From: Paenibacillus xylanexedens
Lineage (GTDB): Bacteria; Bacillota; Bacilli; Paenibacillales; Paenibacillaceae
Direction: 5' to 3'
Assembly: GCF_017874615.1 (NCBI RefSeq)
Contig: NZ_JAGIKV010000009.1
Location: 124,001 to 188,000 of the forward strand
Length of the DNA: 64,000 bases
Shown: positions 1 to 8,485 of the stretch, one piece after another
Position numbering within the stretch: the first letter of the stretch is position 1
Layout of the letters: every line of letters begins with the position of its first letter
Notes under the pieces: model-generated
The model's input: the letters and a program-made list of their open reading frames with translations, nothing else
Told to the model about the DNA's origin: nothing
The model's database searches: none
Translations under genes and position numbers: made by a program

Positions 1-24
1 AGAATCGGTTCTGGTGGAAGTCAT
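1..24 (-). CDS. 5' end of an unidentified minus-strand gene (partial)
   Basis: An ATG read leftward from position 24 opens a frame that runs off the left edge after eight codons (MTSTRTDS). It is preceded at positions 40-34 by GAAAGGA, nine bases before the ATG, a good Firmicute ribosome site. It would be divergent from the thioredoxin-like gene at 166. Too little is visible to assign a product. Confidence 0.4.
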
Positions 25-165
25 GATGTGACATCCTTTCATGATGTTCTGGGTTTAAATTCACAGACCATGTGGTTTATTCTAAGTATGCGCTGATTAT
101 TTGACTTCCACTCGCCAATTTGCTTCACTTAGGGTAAGACAAGGTACAGAAAGGGAGATGACCGA

Positions 166-510
166 ATGGAACAGATTACTTCCAAACCGGCTTTTGATGT
201 AGCCATCCAATCCCCACGTTTGACGATTGCCGTATTCAAGGCAGACTGGTGTGGTGACTGCAAATACATCGATCCGTTTATGCCTGAGGTTGAAGAGAAA
301 TATGCACGTGAACTGACCTTGATTGAGGTCGACGTGGATCAGGTTGGAACCGTTAGTGAAGAGCAGAATATTCTTGGCATTCCGAGCTTTGTGGCGTATA
401 CAGATGGCCGCGAACTCGTACGGTATGTGAACAAGCTGCGCAAGTCGAGAGAAGAGATTGAGCAGTTCTTGGATCGCGCAGTTGAGGTGTACAACACGAT
501 CCATAAATAA
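166..510 (+). CDS. Thioredoxin-like protein
   Basis: This 114-residue protein has a thioredoxin fold, with the redox-active motif WCGDC near residues 28-32 and a typical conserved proline region (LGIPSF, residues 84-89). It probably acts as a cytoplasmic thiol-disulfide reductase. It carries no signal peptide or membrane segment. The length is that of a single-domain thioredoxin, but the GD dipeptide between the cysteines differs from the GP of housekeeping TrxA, so a specialised thioredoxin family member is more likely. AAAGGGAG lies eight bases before the ATG. The gene stands alone, followed by a dispersed repeat and a hairpin. The natural substrate cannot be deduced. Confidence 0.88.
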   Translation: MEQITSKPAFDVAIQSPRLTIAVFKADWCGDCKYIDPFMPEVEEKYARELTLIEVDVDQVGTVSEEQNILGIPSFVAYTDGRELVRYVNKLRKSREEIEQFLDRAVEVYNTIHK

Positions 511-540
511 TGTTATATAAGTTCAAATGATGAATATCAC

Positions 541-690
541 ACAGGCACTACGATGCCAGAATAACCTTCCGATCGCTGTTATCCCCAGATTTCTTTGATC
601 CCTTTTATAAAGGGGAGAAATCCGGGGATAAAGGCGAACGCTCCGCTTCTTCTGGTTATTTCTGTCCTCTCCGTTATTGTGTAAATATTT
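541..690 (-). repeat. Dispersed palindromic repeat, copy A
   Basis: About 150 bases here, read on the minus strand, match the segment at 56939-57088 nearly base for base. They share their core with the copies at 18605-18742 and 18868-19012. The centre is an inverted repeat of the type TTATCCCCRGATTT ... AAATCYGGGGATAA, flanked by GAAGAAGCGRAGCG on one side and AGCGATC on the other. No coding capacity is apparent. Together with the hairpin at 749 and the ctaA promoter it fills the gap between the thioredoxin-like gene and ctaA. Confidence 0.85.
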
Positions 691-748
691 CATTGAACTT
701 ATATAAAAGTATGACAGGTTCATGTTGTAAAAGGGTATAATAAAAAGA

Positions 749-785
749 ACGCCATTTCTCTTGAAATAGGGAAATGGCGTTTGTG
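749..785 (+). terminator. Rho-independent terminator-like hairpin
   Basis: AACGCCATTTC at 749-759 pairs perfectly with GAAATGGCGTT at 771-781, leaving an 11-base loop. The downstream sequence is T-rich but interrupted by G, so termination may be modest. It separates the thioredoxin-like gene from ctaA. Confidence 0.6.
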
Positions 786-1014
786 TGTTAAGGATTCAGT
801 TTAAGACACAATTCAACTGGCATATCCCTCAATTACATAACTTCAATGACCTGTCGGTCATTATTTCACCAGACGTTAACATTTTGTCACAAAGCGCGAC
901 GTCAATGAACATTTTATCCGTTATAATGAATTTAGTTGTGAAATAAGTGTCAAAGTACCGAAACAAGCGGAGAATATTCTTCGCCATCTTAAACCAACAG
1001 CGGGTGAGAAAAAA

Positions 1015-1953
1015 TTGAAACACTTAACTTTGTTTAAATGGTTAACCGTATTAACCTGTCTTGTCATGTTTCTGGCCACTTTTGGTGGAGGTATCGTAAC
1101 CAAAACGGAATCGGGCCTTGGCTGCGGAACAGAATGGCCTTTATGTAACGGAAAACTCGTTCCCGCACATACTGTGGCTTCACTCATTGAATATTCCCAT
1201 CGCGCTGTAAGTGCACTGGCTGGACTGTTGTCCATTGCCTCGTTTGTCGCTTTTCTGCGGTTTGGCAAGTCACGTCGTGACCTGCAATTGTTTTCTTTCT
1301 TAACTCTGGTATTTGTTATCGTCCAGGGAATCATGGGGGCTTTTGCCGTTGTCTTCTCTCAATCTTCAGCAGTCATGGCACTGCATTTTGGCTTTGCACT
1401 GATTGCTTTTGCCAGTTCTCTAATGATGGCGCTGGGCATAAGGCAAGAGGCCAAAGATGGCGGATTGGAGCGCCTGAATAAATATCCTCGGGTTAGCAAA
1501 AAATTCAGGAATCTGGTCTGGTTCTCCACCATTTACACATATCTCGTGGTATACACGGGTGCATTTGTAAGTCACACGGATTCTGCCGGCGGATGCTCCG
1601 GATTTCCGCTCTGTAACGGTCAGATTATTCCTGAGCTTTCGGGTGGGGTAGCGGTTGCGTTTGCTCACCGTGCAGCTGCTGCGTCGCTCGTGATTGTTAT
1701 CGCCATTCTGGGTCATTTCGCATATCGGAATCATCCGGATAACAAGGAAATGCGGACCCTTGGCGTGATATCCGTTGTTCTCATTCTGATGCAAGTAGTC
1801 ATCGGTATCTCCATGATGTTTACGATGAGCCGTCCGGAAGTATACATGTTCGTAGCTCTCGCGCATATGCTGGATATCGCCATATTGTTCGGGGTCTTAA
1901 CGTATATGAGTTTCCTGGTGTACAAGCTGCATCGCCCGGTTAATCGGTTCTAA
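1015..1953 (+). CDS. ctaA: Heme A synthase (COX15/CtaA family)
   Basis: This 312-residue polytopic membrane protein should convert heme O to heme A for aa3-type oxidases. It has the internal duplication typical of CtaA. Each half carries a cysteine pair (GLGCGTEWPLCNG near residue 36; GGCSGFPLCNG near residue 193) and histidines in the membrane helices (EYSHRAVSALAG, FAHRAAAASL, ALAHML) that bind heme. About eight transmembrane segments are visible and the length matches Bacillus CtaA. The start is TTG, with GGGTGAG seven bases upstream. A TATAAT at 922-927 is a likely -10 element but its -35 is weak. The usual partner ctaB is not in the window. Confidence 0.95.
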   Translation: MKHLTLFKWLTVLTCLVMFLATFGGGIVTKTESGLGCGTEWPLCNGKLVPAHTVASLIEYSHRAVSALAGLLSIASFVAFLRFGKSRRDLQLFSFLTLVFVIVQGIMGAFAVVFSQSSAVMALHFGFALIAFASSLMMALGIRQEAKDGGLERLNKYPRVSKKFRNLVWFSTIYTYLVVYTGAFVSHTDSAGGCSGFPLCNGQIIPELSGGVAVAFAHRAAAASLVIVIAILGHFAYRNHPDNKEMRTLGVISVVLILMQVVIGISMMFTMSRPEVYMFVALAHMLDIAILFGVLTYMSFLVYKLHRPVNRF

Positions 1954-1961
1954 ATTCCTTC

Positions 1962-2006
1962 AGTCCACCATCCAGTGATGTACATCATTGGACAGGTGGA
2001 CTTTGT
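1962..2006 (+). terminator. Terminator after ctaA
   Basis: AGTCCACC at 1962-1969 pairs with GGTGGACT at 1995-2002 and is followed by a short T-rich run. It lies nine bases after the ctaA stop codon. Confidence 0.65.
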
Positions 2007-2119
2007 TTGATGTCAGAGGGATCAGGGCAACCTATGGCAAGCAGTAATTACACGGAATGGATGATGTGTTACGTTTACGGTGATGAATTCTTGTTGATTT
2101 GGAAAAGAGGAGGTTAGAT

Positions 2120-2836
2120 ATGCTGCGAACGTTGTTGGGGGAAAAGCCACGTATAAACGAAGGTAAATTGAAGGCAGCGATGGACGCAATGGCGCATACG
2201 CTTGAGCTATTTCAACGACAAATGCATGTGGACCATGATCCCACGCATGACTATCGGAAACTGTATGTGTGGACTCAGGGACTCATCTCCTCACTGGATG
2301 AACTGGAGCAAAGCTGTTTCGCTGCTGCTCATTTTCGCAAAAAGGTCGTTGCAGGTTCAACGGATGATATGACGCCGACTGAAAAAGCCGAGTATGCTCG
2401 GTATGTGTATTTCTACAAAGATGGCTTTATCCGCTGCTTTGCCATTCTGGATAAAGTGGGCACGGTATTGAATGAAATATTCCAGTTGAATACTTCAAAT
2501 ACCAAAGCGCATTTTTCTTATTTTACTGTGTTAAGGCAGTTCGATTATGCGAGGGAGCATCATGATCTTGCGTTGCAATTAATACAGATCAAGGACTCTT
2601 ATCGTGAACCGATGAGCAAGCTGCGCAAACGACGTAATATGGAAATTCACTACATGAACTCCGAAATGCACGATGACCTGTGGCAGTTACACCAGACCTT
2701 GCAAGGTAAAGTGAAATTGGAGGATCTGAATCAGCATGTGCAGGAAATGCGTCAGGGCGTCGATATGGTCTGTGAAACGTTAACGGCCTCTTATAGTTAT
2801 ATCAACAAAATATGGAAAAGAAATAATTCCCTTTGA
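2120..2836 (+). CDS. HEPN-domain protein (Cthe_2314-like)
   Basis: This 238-residue, largely helical soluble protein resembles the Cthe_2314 type of HEPN domain. In its C-terminal half it carries an RX4H motif (RNMEIH, in the segment KLRKRRNMEIHYMNSEMHDD), the signature of catalytic HEPN RNases. HEPN proteins often act as RNA-cleaving toxins or defence effectors, but this family is also a stand-alone core-genome protein in many Firmicutes, so a toxin role is not implied. No nucleotidyltransferase antitoxin lies beside it. The start is the ATG at 2120, seven codons into a longer TTG frame, because AGAGGAGG at 2106-2113 sits six bases upstream. Its stop codon overlaps the -35 box of the next promoter. 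Confidence 0.65.
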   Translation: MLRTLLGEKPRINEGKLKAAMDAMAHTLELFQRQMHVDHDPTHDYRKLYVWTQGLISSLDELEQSCFAAAHFRKKVVAGSTDDMTPTEKAEYARYVYFYKDGFIRCFAILDKVGTVLNEIFQLNTSNTKAHFSYFTVLRQFDYAREHHDLALQLIQIKDSYREPMSKLRKRRNMEIHYMNSEMHDDLWQLHQTLQGKVKLEDLNQHVQEMRQGVDMVCETLTASYSYINKIWKRNNSL

Positions 2837-2861
2837 CAAATCGGAATACTTGGAATATACT
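2833..2861 (+). promoter_or_regulatory. Consensus promoter for the S-box metNIQ operon
   Basis: TTGACA at 2833-2838 and TATACT at 2856-2861 are separated by exactly 17 bases, a strong SigA-type promoter. The -35 element overlaps the stop codon of the HEPN gene. Transcription would begin about 100 bases before the SAM riboswitch. Confidence 0.75.
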
Positions 2862-2967
2862 GAGTTTCAATCGAAAGTTACACGGATATAACTGATATTT
2901 CGGAAGTTACGTTCACATTATAAAGCATAAACTACATGAACTTATAAAATCCTACAACAACATATTT

Positions 2968-3105
2968 CTTATCGAGAGCGGCGGAGGGACAGGCCCGATG
3001 AAGCCCGGCAACCGATTTGTAACGACATGATACATGTATCATTCGTTATAGATGTTAGGTGCTAATTCCTACAAAATGGTGCAAGACACGATTTTGGCAG
3101 ATGAG
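2968..3105 (+). promoter_or_regulatory. SAM-I (S-box) riboswitch
   Basis: The aptamer opens with CTTATCGAGAG and has the kink-turn/P2 region ending in GATGAAGCCCGGCAACC. It then has a variable P3/P4 segment and the conserved GGTGCTAATTCCTAC at 3058-3072. CTTATC at 2968-2973 can pair with GATGAG at 3100-3105 to close P1. S-box RNAs bind S-adenosylmethionine and stop transcription of methionine genes when it is abundant. The downstream hairpin at 3126 and metNIQ fit this role. Confidence 0.95.
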
Positions 3106-3125
3106 AAGGTATATTCTTTCACGTG

Positions 3126-3162
3126 AAGAGCCCTCTTTGTATCTGCAAAGGGCTCTTTTTTT
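3126..3162 (+). terminator. Riboswitch-controlled terminator
   Basis: AGAGCCCTCTTTG and CAAAGGGCTCT form a GC-rich stem followed by seven T residues. Its place between the S-box aptamer and metN marks it as the expression platform that ends transcription when SAM is bound. Confidence 0.88.
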
Positions 3163-3233
3163 GTACTTTAAGGGGAGTTTTCCTTTAGATCGGGTAAAGA
3201 TACATGTAGGTGGTTGGAAAGGGGCAAGTGCGA

Positions 3234-4268
3234 TTGATTGAATTAAAAGGTTTAACGAAAACGTACGGCAAAGGGGCAAAATCTACAACAGCGTTATCCG
3301 AGCTGAATTTGAGCATCCAAAAGGGTGAAATTTACGGAGTGATTGGCCATTCCGGAGCGGGCAAAAGCACATTGATTCGCTGTATTAATTTGCTGGAACG
3401 GCCTACGGAGGGTGAAGTATGGGTTGATGGGATCAACCTGACTGAACTGAGCAAAACCGAATTGCAGCAACAGAGACGCAAAATCGGGATGATTTTTCAA
3501 CACTTTAATCTGTTATCTTCGGCAACGGTATATGACAATGTAGCTTTTCCGCTAAAACTTGTGAATACACCCAAGGAAGCCATTGATCGCAAAGTGAAGG
3601 AAATGCTCGCACTGGTTGGTTTGGAGCACCATAGCAGCAAATATCCGGCCCAATTATCGGGTGGACAGAAACAACGTGTAGGGATTGCGAGAGCACTTGC
3701 AAGTGATCCAAATGTACTTCTCTGTGATGAGGCTACTTCGGCACTTGATCCGCAGACGACAAATTCAATCCTGAAGTTATTGCTCGACATTAATGAAAAG
3801 TACAACCTTACGATTGTGCTGATTACACATGAGATGCATGTCATTCAGAACATCTGTGACAAGGTGGCTGTCATTCATCAAGGTGGCATTGTGGAACAAG
3901 GGCCTGTAACAGACGTGTTCCTGAAGCCGCAGCATGCGATTACGCGGGACTTCATGATGCGTGACCATGAAGCTGGACTTGCTCTGGAAGAGACCGCTCT
4001 GGCAAATGCAGGCGTTGAATTGCAGGCAGGTGCTGCTTCCAAACTTGTGAAGATATCTTTTCTGGGTAACAAAACGTATGAAGCGATTTTGTCCAGGACG
4101 GTACGTAAGACGGGTGTGGATTTTGCCATCCTGCAAGGTACAATCTCTACGATTAAACAGGTTCCTTATGGGCAGCTGACCGTTCGGTTCGAGGGTGATT
4201 CAAATGCGATTGATCGGACGATATCAGAATTAACCGCTGAGGGACTTGATGTGGAGGTGCTTCGTTAG
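3234..4268 (+). CDS. metN: Methionine ABC transporter, ATP-binding protein
   Basis: MetN powers import of methionine through MetI with the lipoprotein MetQ. The 344-residue protein has Walker A (GHSGAGKST), Q-loop, signature LSGGQKQR, Walker B (VLLCDEA), an H-loop (ITHEM) and a C-terminal NIL domain of about 75 residues, which in this family binds methionine and inhibits transport. I place the start at the TTG at 3234, giving the usual MIELKGLTKTYG beginning, because GGAAAGGGG lies nine bases upstream. GTG at 3228 or 3210 are alternatives. It is first in a three-gene operon under the S-box riboswitch and abuts metI directly. Confidence 0.96.
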   Translation: MIELKGLTKTYGKGAKSTTALSELNLSIQKGEIYGVIGHSGAGKSTLIRCINLLERPTEGEVWVDGINLTELSKTELQQQRRKIGMIFQHFNLLSSATVYDNVAFPLKLVNTPKEAIDRKVKEMLALVGLEHHSSKYPAQLSGGQKQRVGIARALASDPNVLLCDEATSALDPQTTNSILKLLLDINEKYNLTIVLITHEMHVIQNICDKVAVIHQGGIVEQGPVTDVFLKPQHAITRDFMMRDHEAGLALEETALANAGVELQAGAASKLVKISFLGNKTYEAILSRTVRKTGVDFAILQGTISTIKQVPYGQLTVRFEGDSNAIDRTISELTAEGLDVEVLR

Positions 4269-4928
4269 ATGGATTTTTCAACAGTTCGCTGGGAAGAGGT
4301 TGGTAAGGCCTCTATTGAGACACTGCAAATTTTGGGTGTATCAGGCTTGTTCACCGTTATCTTAGGTTTACCGCTCGGAGTTCTGCTGTTCATGACAGCC
4401 CGATCTGCTTCGATTAAGTCACGGGCAGTGTACACTATACTATCCCTGATTGTGAATATTTTGCGCTCAGTCCCATTTATCATATTGATTGTTGCTCTTA
4501 TTCCATTCACTCGTTCACTCGTCGGTACAGCTACAGGAGTGTTAGGTGTTATACCACCTTTAGTTATTTCAGCAGCTCCTTACTTTGCTCGATTGGTGGA
4601 GACGACGTTGCGAGAAGTTGATCGGGGTGTCATTGAAGCGGCACAGTCGATGGGTGCATCGACCGGACAGATTGTAAGACGGGTATTACTGCCTGAAGCG
4701 TTACCTGGTCTGCTTGCTGGGATAACCATTACCATTGTTACGCTTGTCTCCTATACGGCGATGGCGGGCATGGTTGGTGGTGGAGGTCTGGGAACACTGG
4801 CAATCAACTATGGATACTTCCGTTATCAAAATGAAATCATGATTATATCAGTAGTATCGATGATCATTCTTGTGCAAATTCTCCAGATGGCTGGAGATCG
4901 CTTGGTTACATTTTTCACCAGGAAATAA
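4269..4928 (+). CDS. metI: Methionine ABC transporter permease
   Basis: This 219-residue membrane protein is the channel subunit of the methionine importer. It has about five transmembrane helices and the cytoplasmic coupling motif found in importer permeases (EAAQSMGASTGQIVRRVLLPEALPG). The length is usual for MetI (MetP in Bacillus). The ATG follows the metN stop codon directly, so the two genes are probably translationally coupled. Confidence 0.95.
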   Translation: MDFSTVRWEEVGKASIETLQILGVSGLFTVILGLPLGVLLFMTARSASIKSRAVYTILSLIVNILRSVPFIILIVALIPFTRSLVGTATGVLGVIPPLVISAAPYFARLVETTLREVDRGVIEAAQSMGASTGQIVRRVLLPEALPGLLAGITITIVTLVSYTAMAGMVGGGGLGTLAINYGYFRYQNEIMIISVVSMIILVQILQMAGDRLVTFFTRK

Positions 4929-5003
4929 CACATAGATAACATGATGGATATGCAATAATGCGGATGCCACATGACAAAAATGATTAGAGAAGGGGTTTTA
5001 CAC

Positions 5004-5843
5004 ATGAAAAAATGGTCTTTTGCTCTACTTAGTCTTATGTTGATTGCGGTTCTCGCAGCTTGCGGAAACAACAAGGACGCCGATAGCGGCGCAGACAATT
5101 CAGCAGGTGCACCACGCACGGTTGAATTGAAAGTTGGAGCTTCACCTACACCACATGCAGAGATTCTGGAAAGCATCAAGCCTGAACTGGAAGCACAAGG
5201 TATTCGTCTGCAAGTCGTTACGTTCAATGACTATGTACAACCTAACCAGCAACTTGCTGATAAAAAATTGGATGCAAACTTCTTCCAGCATCAGCCTTAT
5301 CTGGACACTGAGAATAAAGAACGTGGATTCAACCTCGTTTCTGTAACACCTGTTCATGTTGAACCTTTTGGCGGATACTCCAAGAAGATTAAGTCTTTGG
5401 ATGAATTGGCAGACGGCGCAAAAGTAGCGATTCCAAATGACCCATCCAATGGTGGACGTGCACTGTTGTTGCTCGCGAAGGAAGGCGTTATTACGCTGAA
5501 AGACAATACAAATATTACATCTACGATTCAAGATATCACAGCCAATCCGAAGAACCTGGATATTATTGAGCTGGATGCAGCCATGATGCCTCGTCAATTG
5601 GATGAAGCAGATCTGGTATTCATCAACGCTAACTATGCGCTTGAAGCGAACCTGAATCCGGCTAATGATGCTTTGCTGATCGAAGATCTGCAAGGTAACC
5701 CATACGCAAACATCCTCGTTTCCCGTGAGGACAACAAGGATGCAGATGCAATTCAAAAACTGGCTGCTGCTTTGCACTCCGAAGAAGTGAAAACATTCAT
5801 CAAAGAACGTTATAAAGGTGCAGTTGAACCTGCAACTGAATAA
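5004..5843 (+). CDS. metQ: Methionine-binding lipoprotein
   Basis: MetQ captures methionine outside the membrane and delivers it to MetNI. The 279-residue precursor starts with a basic region, a hydrophobic stretch and a lipobox (VLAAC) that becomes the lipidated N-terminal cysteine. The rest is an NlpA-type binding domain (KVGASPTPHAEILE, FFQHQPYL, NDPSNGGRAL). The ATG at 5004 is preferred over one at 4971 because AGAAGGGG lies before it and it gives a proper lipoprotein signal. It ends the operon and is followed by a strong terminator. Confidence 0.95.
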   Translation: MKKWSFALLSLMLIAVLAACGNNKDADSGADNSAGAPRTVELKVGASPTPHAEILESIKPELEAQGIRLQVVTFNDYVQPNQQLADKKLDANFFQHQPYLDTENKERGFNLVSVTPVHVEPFGGYSKKIKSLDELADGAKVAIPNDPSNGGRALLLLAKEGVITLKDNTNITSTIQDITANPKNLDIIELDAAMMPRQLDEADLVFINANYALEANLNPANDALLIEDLQGNPYANILVSREDNKDADAIQKLAAALHSEEVKTFIKERYKGAVEPATE

Positions 5844-5880
5844 TTCACGATATGTATGATATGATGTGAAGCTATTAAGA

Positions 5881-5924
5881 AATAAGCCGTATATCTCTTC
5901 TGAAGAGATATACGGCTTATTTTA
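5881..5924 (+). terminator. Terminator after metNIQ
   Basis: A perfect 20-base inverted repeat (5881-5900 with 5902-5921) ends in a T-rich run. It starts 38 bases after the metQ stop. Confidence 0.9.
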
Positions 5925-5968
5925 TGTTTCCTAAGTCTGTGCTGATGTGGGGATCAATAAGGGAAGGG

Positions 5969-6871
5969 TTAGGGCTTATCTTGTTTCTCCGCGTTGGATG
6001 GATGCCCAGATTGGCGGTAATAGGATAATTCATTTTGATCAGCATACTGCTGTTCATCCGCTTCTTGCAGGTACGTCCTCTCGGAGGGAGAGAGTTTCTC
6101 TTCTTCTCCGTGTGAGCTTTTGATTTTGTATCTGATCCAACCGATCAGCCCAAGGACGACAACGAGGATCAAAGCCCATCCTTTTTTGAGCAAAAGAAGA
6201 GCACTGAATTTCTGGGAAGCCGTGTATCCGATCCCGCCCATCAGAAGACTGTTGAGCCCTATGGTGGATGTTTTGTCAGTCGAAGCATTGTACTCCTCGT
6301 AGGTGTATCCTGCATTGATGCTAAGTCGATTAAGGACAGTTTCCTCGAATGCCTGGCGGCTCTGTTGAAAGTTAGCCGTATCTGTAACCAGAATGGCTGT
6401 GATATACCCTTCGCGTGTCAGGAGTTTTACATTGTAATTGACCATGGCTTGCTGATCAGCATTCTTAAAACCAAGGGAGTAAACCAACTGATGTTTGGTA
6501 CTGTCATATGCCGGTTCGATTTCCCACCCCGTTATGTACGTTCTATATTCAGGATCAAGTTCTCTGTTATCTTCTTCTGTGCCTCGGATATAACTGCTTA
6601 ACAGTTCTTCGGCACTCAAATTTTGATCGTCATCATGGATATGACCTGTCTTCACGTACTCAAACACAACATACCACGAGCCGAATTCGCTATTGCTGGT
6701 TAGGCTACCGATTTCATTCCCGTTAGGCTTCCCATCACTGTTAAGTATCGAGCGTTGGGTATTGGGCTTATCCAGATAGGAATGGCTTTCAGGGACTTCC
6801 AGGGTGGCCTTACCGTCCAAAGAGACAGATGCTGGTCCAGTAATCCAATCGTACTCATCAGGTGTTTGTTT
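5969..6871 (-). pseudogene. DUF2167 membrane protein, 5'-truncated
   Basis: The reading frame encodes most of a DUF2167 protein. The recognisable family start (WITGPASVSLDGKATLEVPE) begins around 6847, followed by the GNEIGSL region and one membrane segment (ALILVVVLGLIGWI) before a charged, tyrosine-rich tail. DUF2167 proteins normally begin with a signal peptide about 30-60 residues before this point. Here an in-frame TGA at 6874-6872 blocks the frame, no ATG, GTG or TTG start lies between it and the conserved block, and neither other frame supplies a signal peptide before the divergent SDR gene. The first available start is a TTG at 6820, inside the conserved domain and without a ribosome site. 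The 5' end therefore appears lost. Function of the family is unknown. Confidence 0.65.
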
Positions 6872-6925
6872 TCAATCAAGATATATTTGGAATTAAAGGT
6901 GGATAATCCCTTGTGGATAAGCGAG

Positions 6926-6954
6926 TTGTAGGAGGACGATAAATCTTTTATACT
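6926..6954 (+). promoter_or_regulatory. Promoter of the SDR gene
   Basis: TTGTAG at 6926-6931 and TATACT at 6949-6954 have 17-base spacing. They lie 35 bases before the SDR start codon. Confidence 0.5.
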
Positions 6955-6988
6955 GGATAGTGACTGCTCTTTGAAGAGGGGGATGAAC

Positions 6989-7768
6989 GTGAAGGGAAAG
7001 ATTGCCCTCATAACGGGAAGTGCCAAAGGTCTCGGTAAAATGACAGCCCTCAGTCTGGCAGATCAAGGGTGTCATATTGCCCTCAACTATGTACACAGCA
7101 GAACAGAAGCTGAGGCTTTAAAGGCTCAGATTATAGCCAAGGGTGTGCGGTGCATTGCCATCCAGGCTGATATATCCAAGGTGGAAGATATCTCTTCATT
7201 GGTTGAGCAGGTGGAAGGCAACCTGGGCAGCATTGATATTTTGGTGAATAACGCAGGTCCATTTGTCCGTGAACGACGATTATTTGCGGAATATTCTGAA
7301 GCTGAGGTCCAGATGCTTGTGCAGGGAAATCTGTTGGGACCGATGTTACTGGATCAGCGTGTATTGCCAGAGATGAGACGCAAGCAATGGGGACGCATTA
7401 TCCATTTTGGCTTCAGTCATGCTGGAGAAGCGAGATCTTGGCCTCATCGCGCCGTATATGCGGCTGCCAAGGTGGGTCTGGTATCTTTTACAAAGACACT
7501 TGCCGTTGAAGAAGCCCCGTATGGAATTACGGTTAACATGGTATGTCCAGGTGACATTCGTGGTGCGAACAAAGAGAAAACGATTGATGAAATGGCAGGC
7601 ATCACCGACGAGGAAACGCCAAGAGGGCGCCCAGGCAGCGGTGAAGATATTGCACGAGTGATCACTTATCTGTGTCTGGATCATTCCGATTTTATAACAG
7701 GTAACATTATGGATGTATCTGGAGGACTTGATCCGATTCGTCCAACCATACAGCGCGAGGATACTTAA
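6989..7768 (+). CDS. Short-chain dehydrogenase/reductase
   Basis: This 259-residue SDR has the cofactor motif TGSAKGLG at the N-terminus, the NNAG motif, a catalytic serine region (HFGFSHAG) and the YAAAK catalytic pair. The FabG-like pattern suggests an NAD(P)H-dependent oxidoreductase of unknown substrate. The GTG at 6989 is chosen because AGAGGGGG ends six bases upstream; an ATG at 6983 would touch that site. It is a single-gene unit with its own promoter, divergent from the truncated DUF2167 gene. Confidence 0.88.
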   Translation: MKGKIALITGSAKGLGKMTALSLADQGCHIALNYVHSRTEAEALKAQIIAKGVRCIAIQADISKVEDISSLVEQVEGNLGSIDILVNNAGPFVRERRLFAEYSEAEVQMLVQGNLLGPMLLDQRVLPEMRRKQWGRIIHFGFSHAGEARSWPHRAVYAAAKVGLVSFTKTLAVEEAPYGITVNMVCPGDIRGANKEKTIDEMAGITDEETPRGRPGSGEDIARVITYLCLDHSDFITGNIMDVSGGLDPIRPTIQREDT

Positions 7769-7839
7769 AAGGTGAATTGAAGGATTGTACGTGGAAACGG
7801 GTCAAGGTGACTGTGAACATGGACTCTCTGCATATGCAC

Positions 7840-7882
7840 ACAAAAAAAGAGCCCTCCGCTTCATGCGAAGCGAAAGGCTCTT
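7840..7882 (-). terminator. Terminator of the Nfu-type gene
   Basis: GAGCC and CGCTTC at 7849-7862 pair with GAAGCG and GGCTC at 7867-7880. Read on the minus strand, the hairpin is followed by a run of seven T residues. It lies 25 bases after the stop of the NifU-like gene and may also stop SDR transcripts. Confidence 0.8.
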
Positions 7883-7906
7883 GAGGTTTATTTCGTGAAG
7901 GATTGA

Positions 7907-8152
7907 TTAGAATACTTGTACGACTTCTTGTACACCCTCAACTTCTTCGAGAAGGGCACGTTCAATCCCGGCTTTTAAGGTAATGGTGGAGCTTGGGCAA
8001 CTGCCGCAGGCACCGACCAGTTTCAGCTTAATAATGCCGTCTTCCACGTCGACCAGTTCCACGTCACCGCCATCGCGTTGCAGAAACGGACGAAGTTTGT
8101 CAAGCACATCAATTACTTCATCATACATGGTGCTTTGTGCGTTTTCGCTCAT
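7907..8152 (-). CDS. NifU C-terminal-domain Fe-S carrier (YutI/Nfu-like)
   Basis: This 81-residue protein is a single Nfu domain with the cluster-binding motif CGSCPSS in the context [18 protein letters not shown]. Such proteins hold an Fe-S cluster between two monomers and pass it to client enzymes. ATG at 8152 is the better start, with AAAGGAG nine bases before it; a TTG at 8161 touches the ribosome site. It is divergent from yuzB, and the trio Nfu-YuzB-YutJ is also grouped in Bacillus subtilis. Confidence 0.92.
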   Translation of the reverse strand: MSENAQSTMYDEVIDVLDKLRPFLQRDGGDVELVDVEDGIIKLKLVGACGSCPSSTITLKAGIERALLEEVEGVQEVVQVF

Positions 8153-8230
8153 TTTTTTCAACTCCTTTCCCCTATATTATATTACAAATGGCCACAAATT
8201 AAAATGGTCAAACAAAGCAGGTGAACCTAT

Positions 8231-8485
8231 ATGAGACCGATTATTGAATTTTGTGCCAATAATATGCATTTTGGCACAGATGAAGTCATGGATCAACTGG
8301 AAGAAAATCCAGACTATGACGTGATTGAATACGGCTGCCTCACCAACTGCGGCCAATGTTCTATGACTCCATTTGCACTGGTGAATGGTGAAGTTGTCAT
8401 CACGGACAAAGTGGAAGATCTATATAACGCCATTCTGGCCAAAATTGCCGAAGCCGATGTCTGGGACGAGCTGGATCTCGACTAA
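8231..8485 (+). CDS. yuzB: YuzB family protein (DUF1450)
   Basis: The 84-residue protein has the family's cysteine pattern (EFCANN near the start; YGCLTNCGQCSMTPFALV in the middle), suggesting a small Fe-S or thiol protein of unknown role. The length matches Bacillus YuzB. Its last four bases overlap the end of the convergent yutJ gene. The conserved link to an Nfu-type Fe-S carrier and an NADH-dehydrogenase-like flavoprotein hints at redox work, which is inference. Confidence 0.88.
   Translation: MRPIIEFCANNMHFGTDEVMDQLEENPDYDVIEYGCLTNCGQCSMTPFALVNGEVVITDKVEDLYNAILAKIAEADVWDELDLD

Noticed and set aside
523..723. A 66-codon minus-strand frame within repeat copy A
   Set aside because: The other repeat copies do not preserve a matching frame, so it is noncoding repeat sequence.
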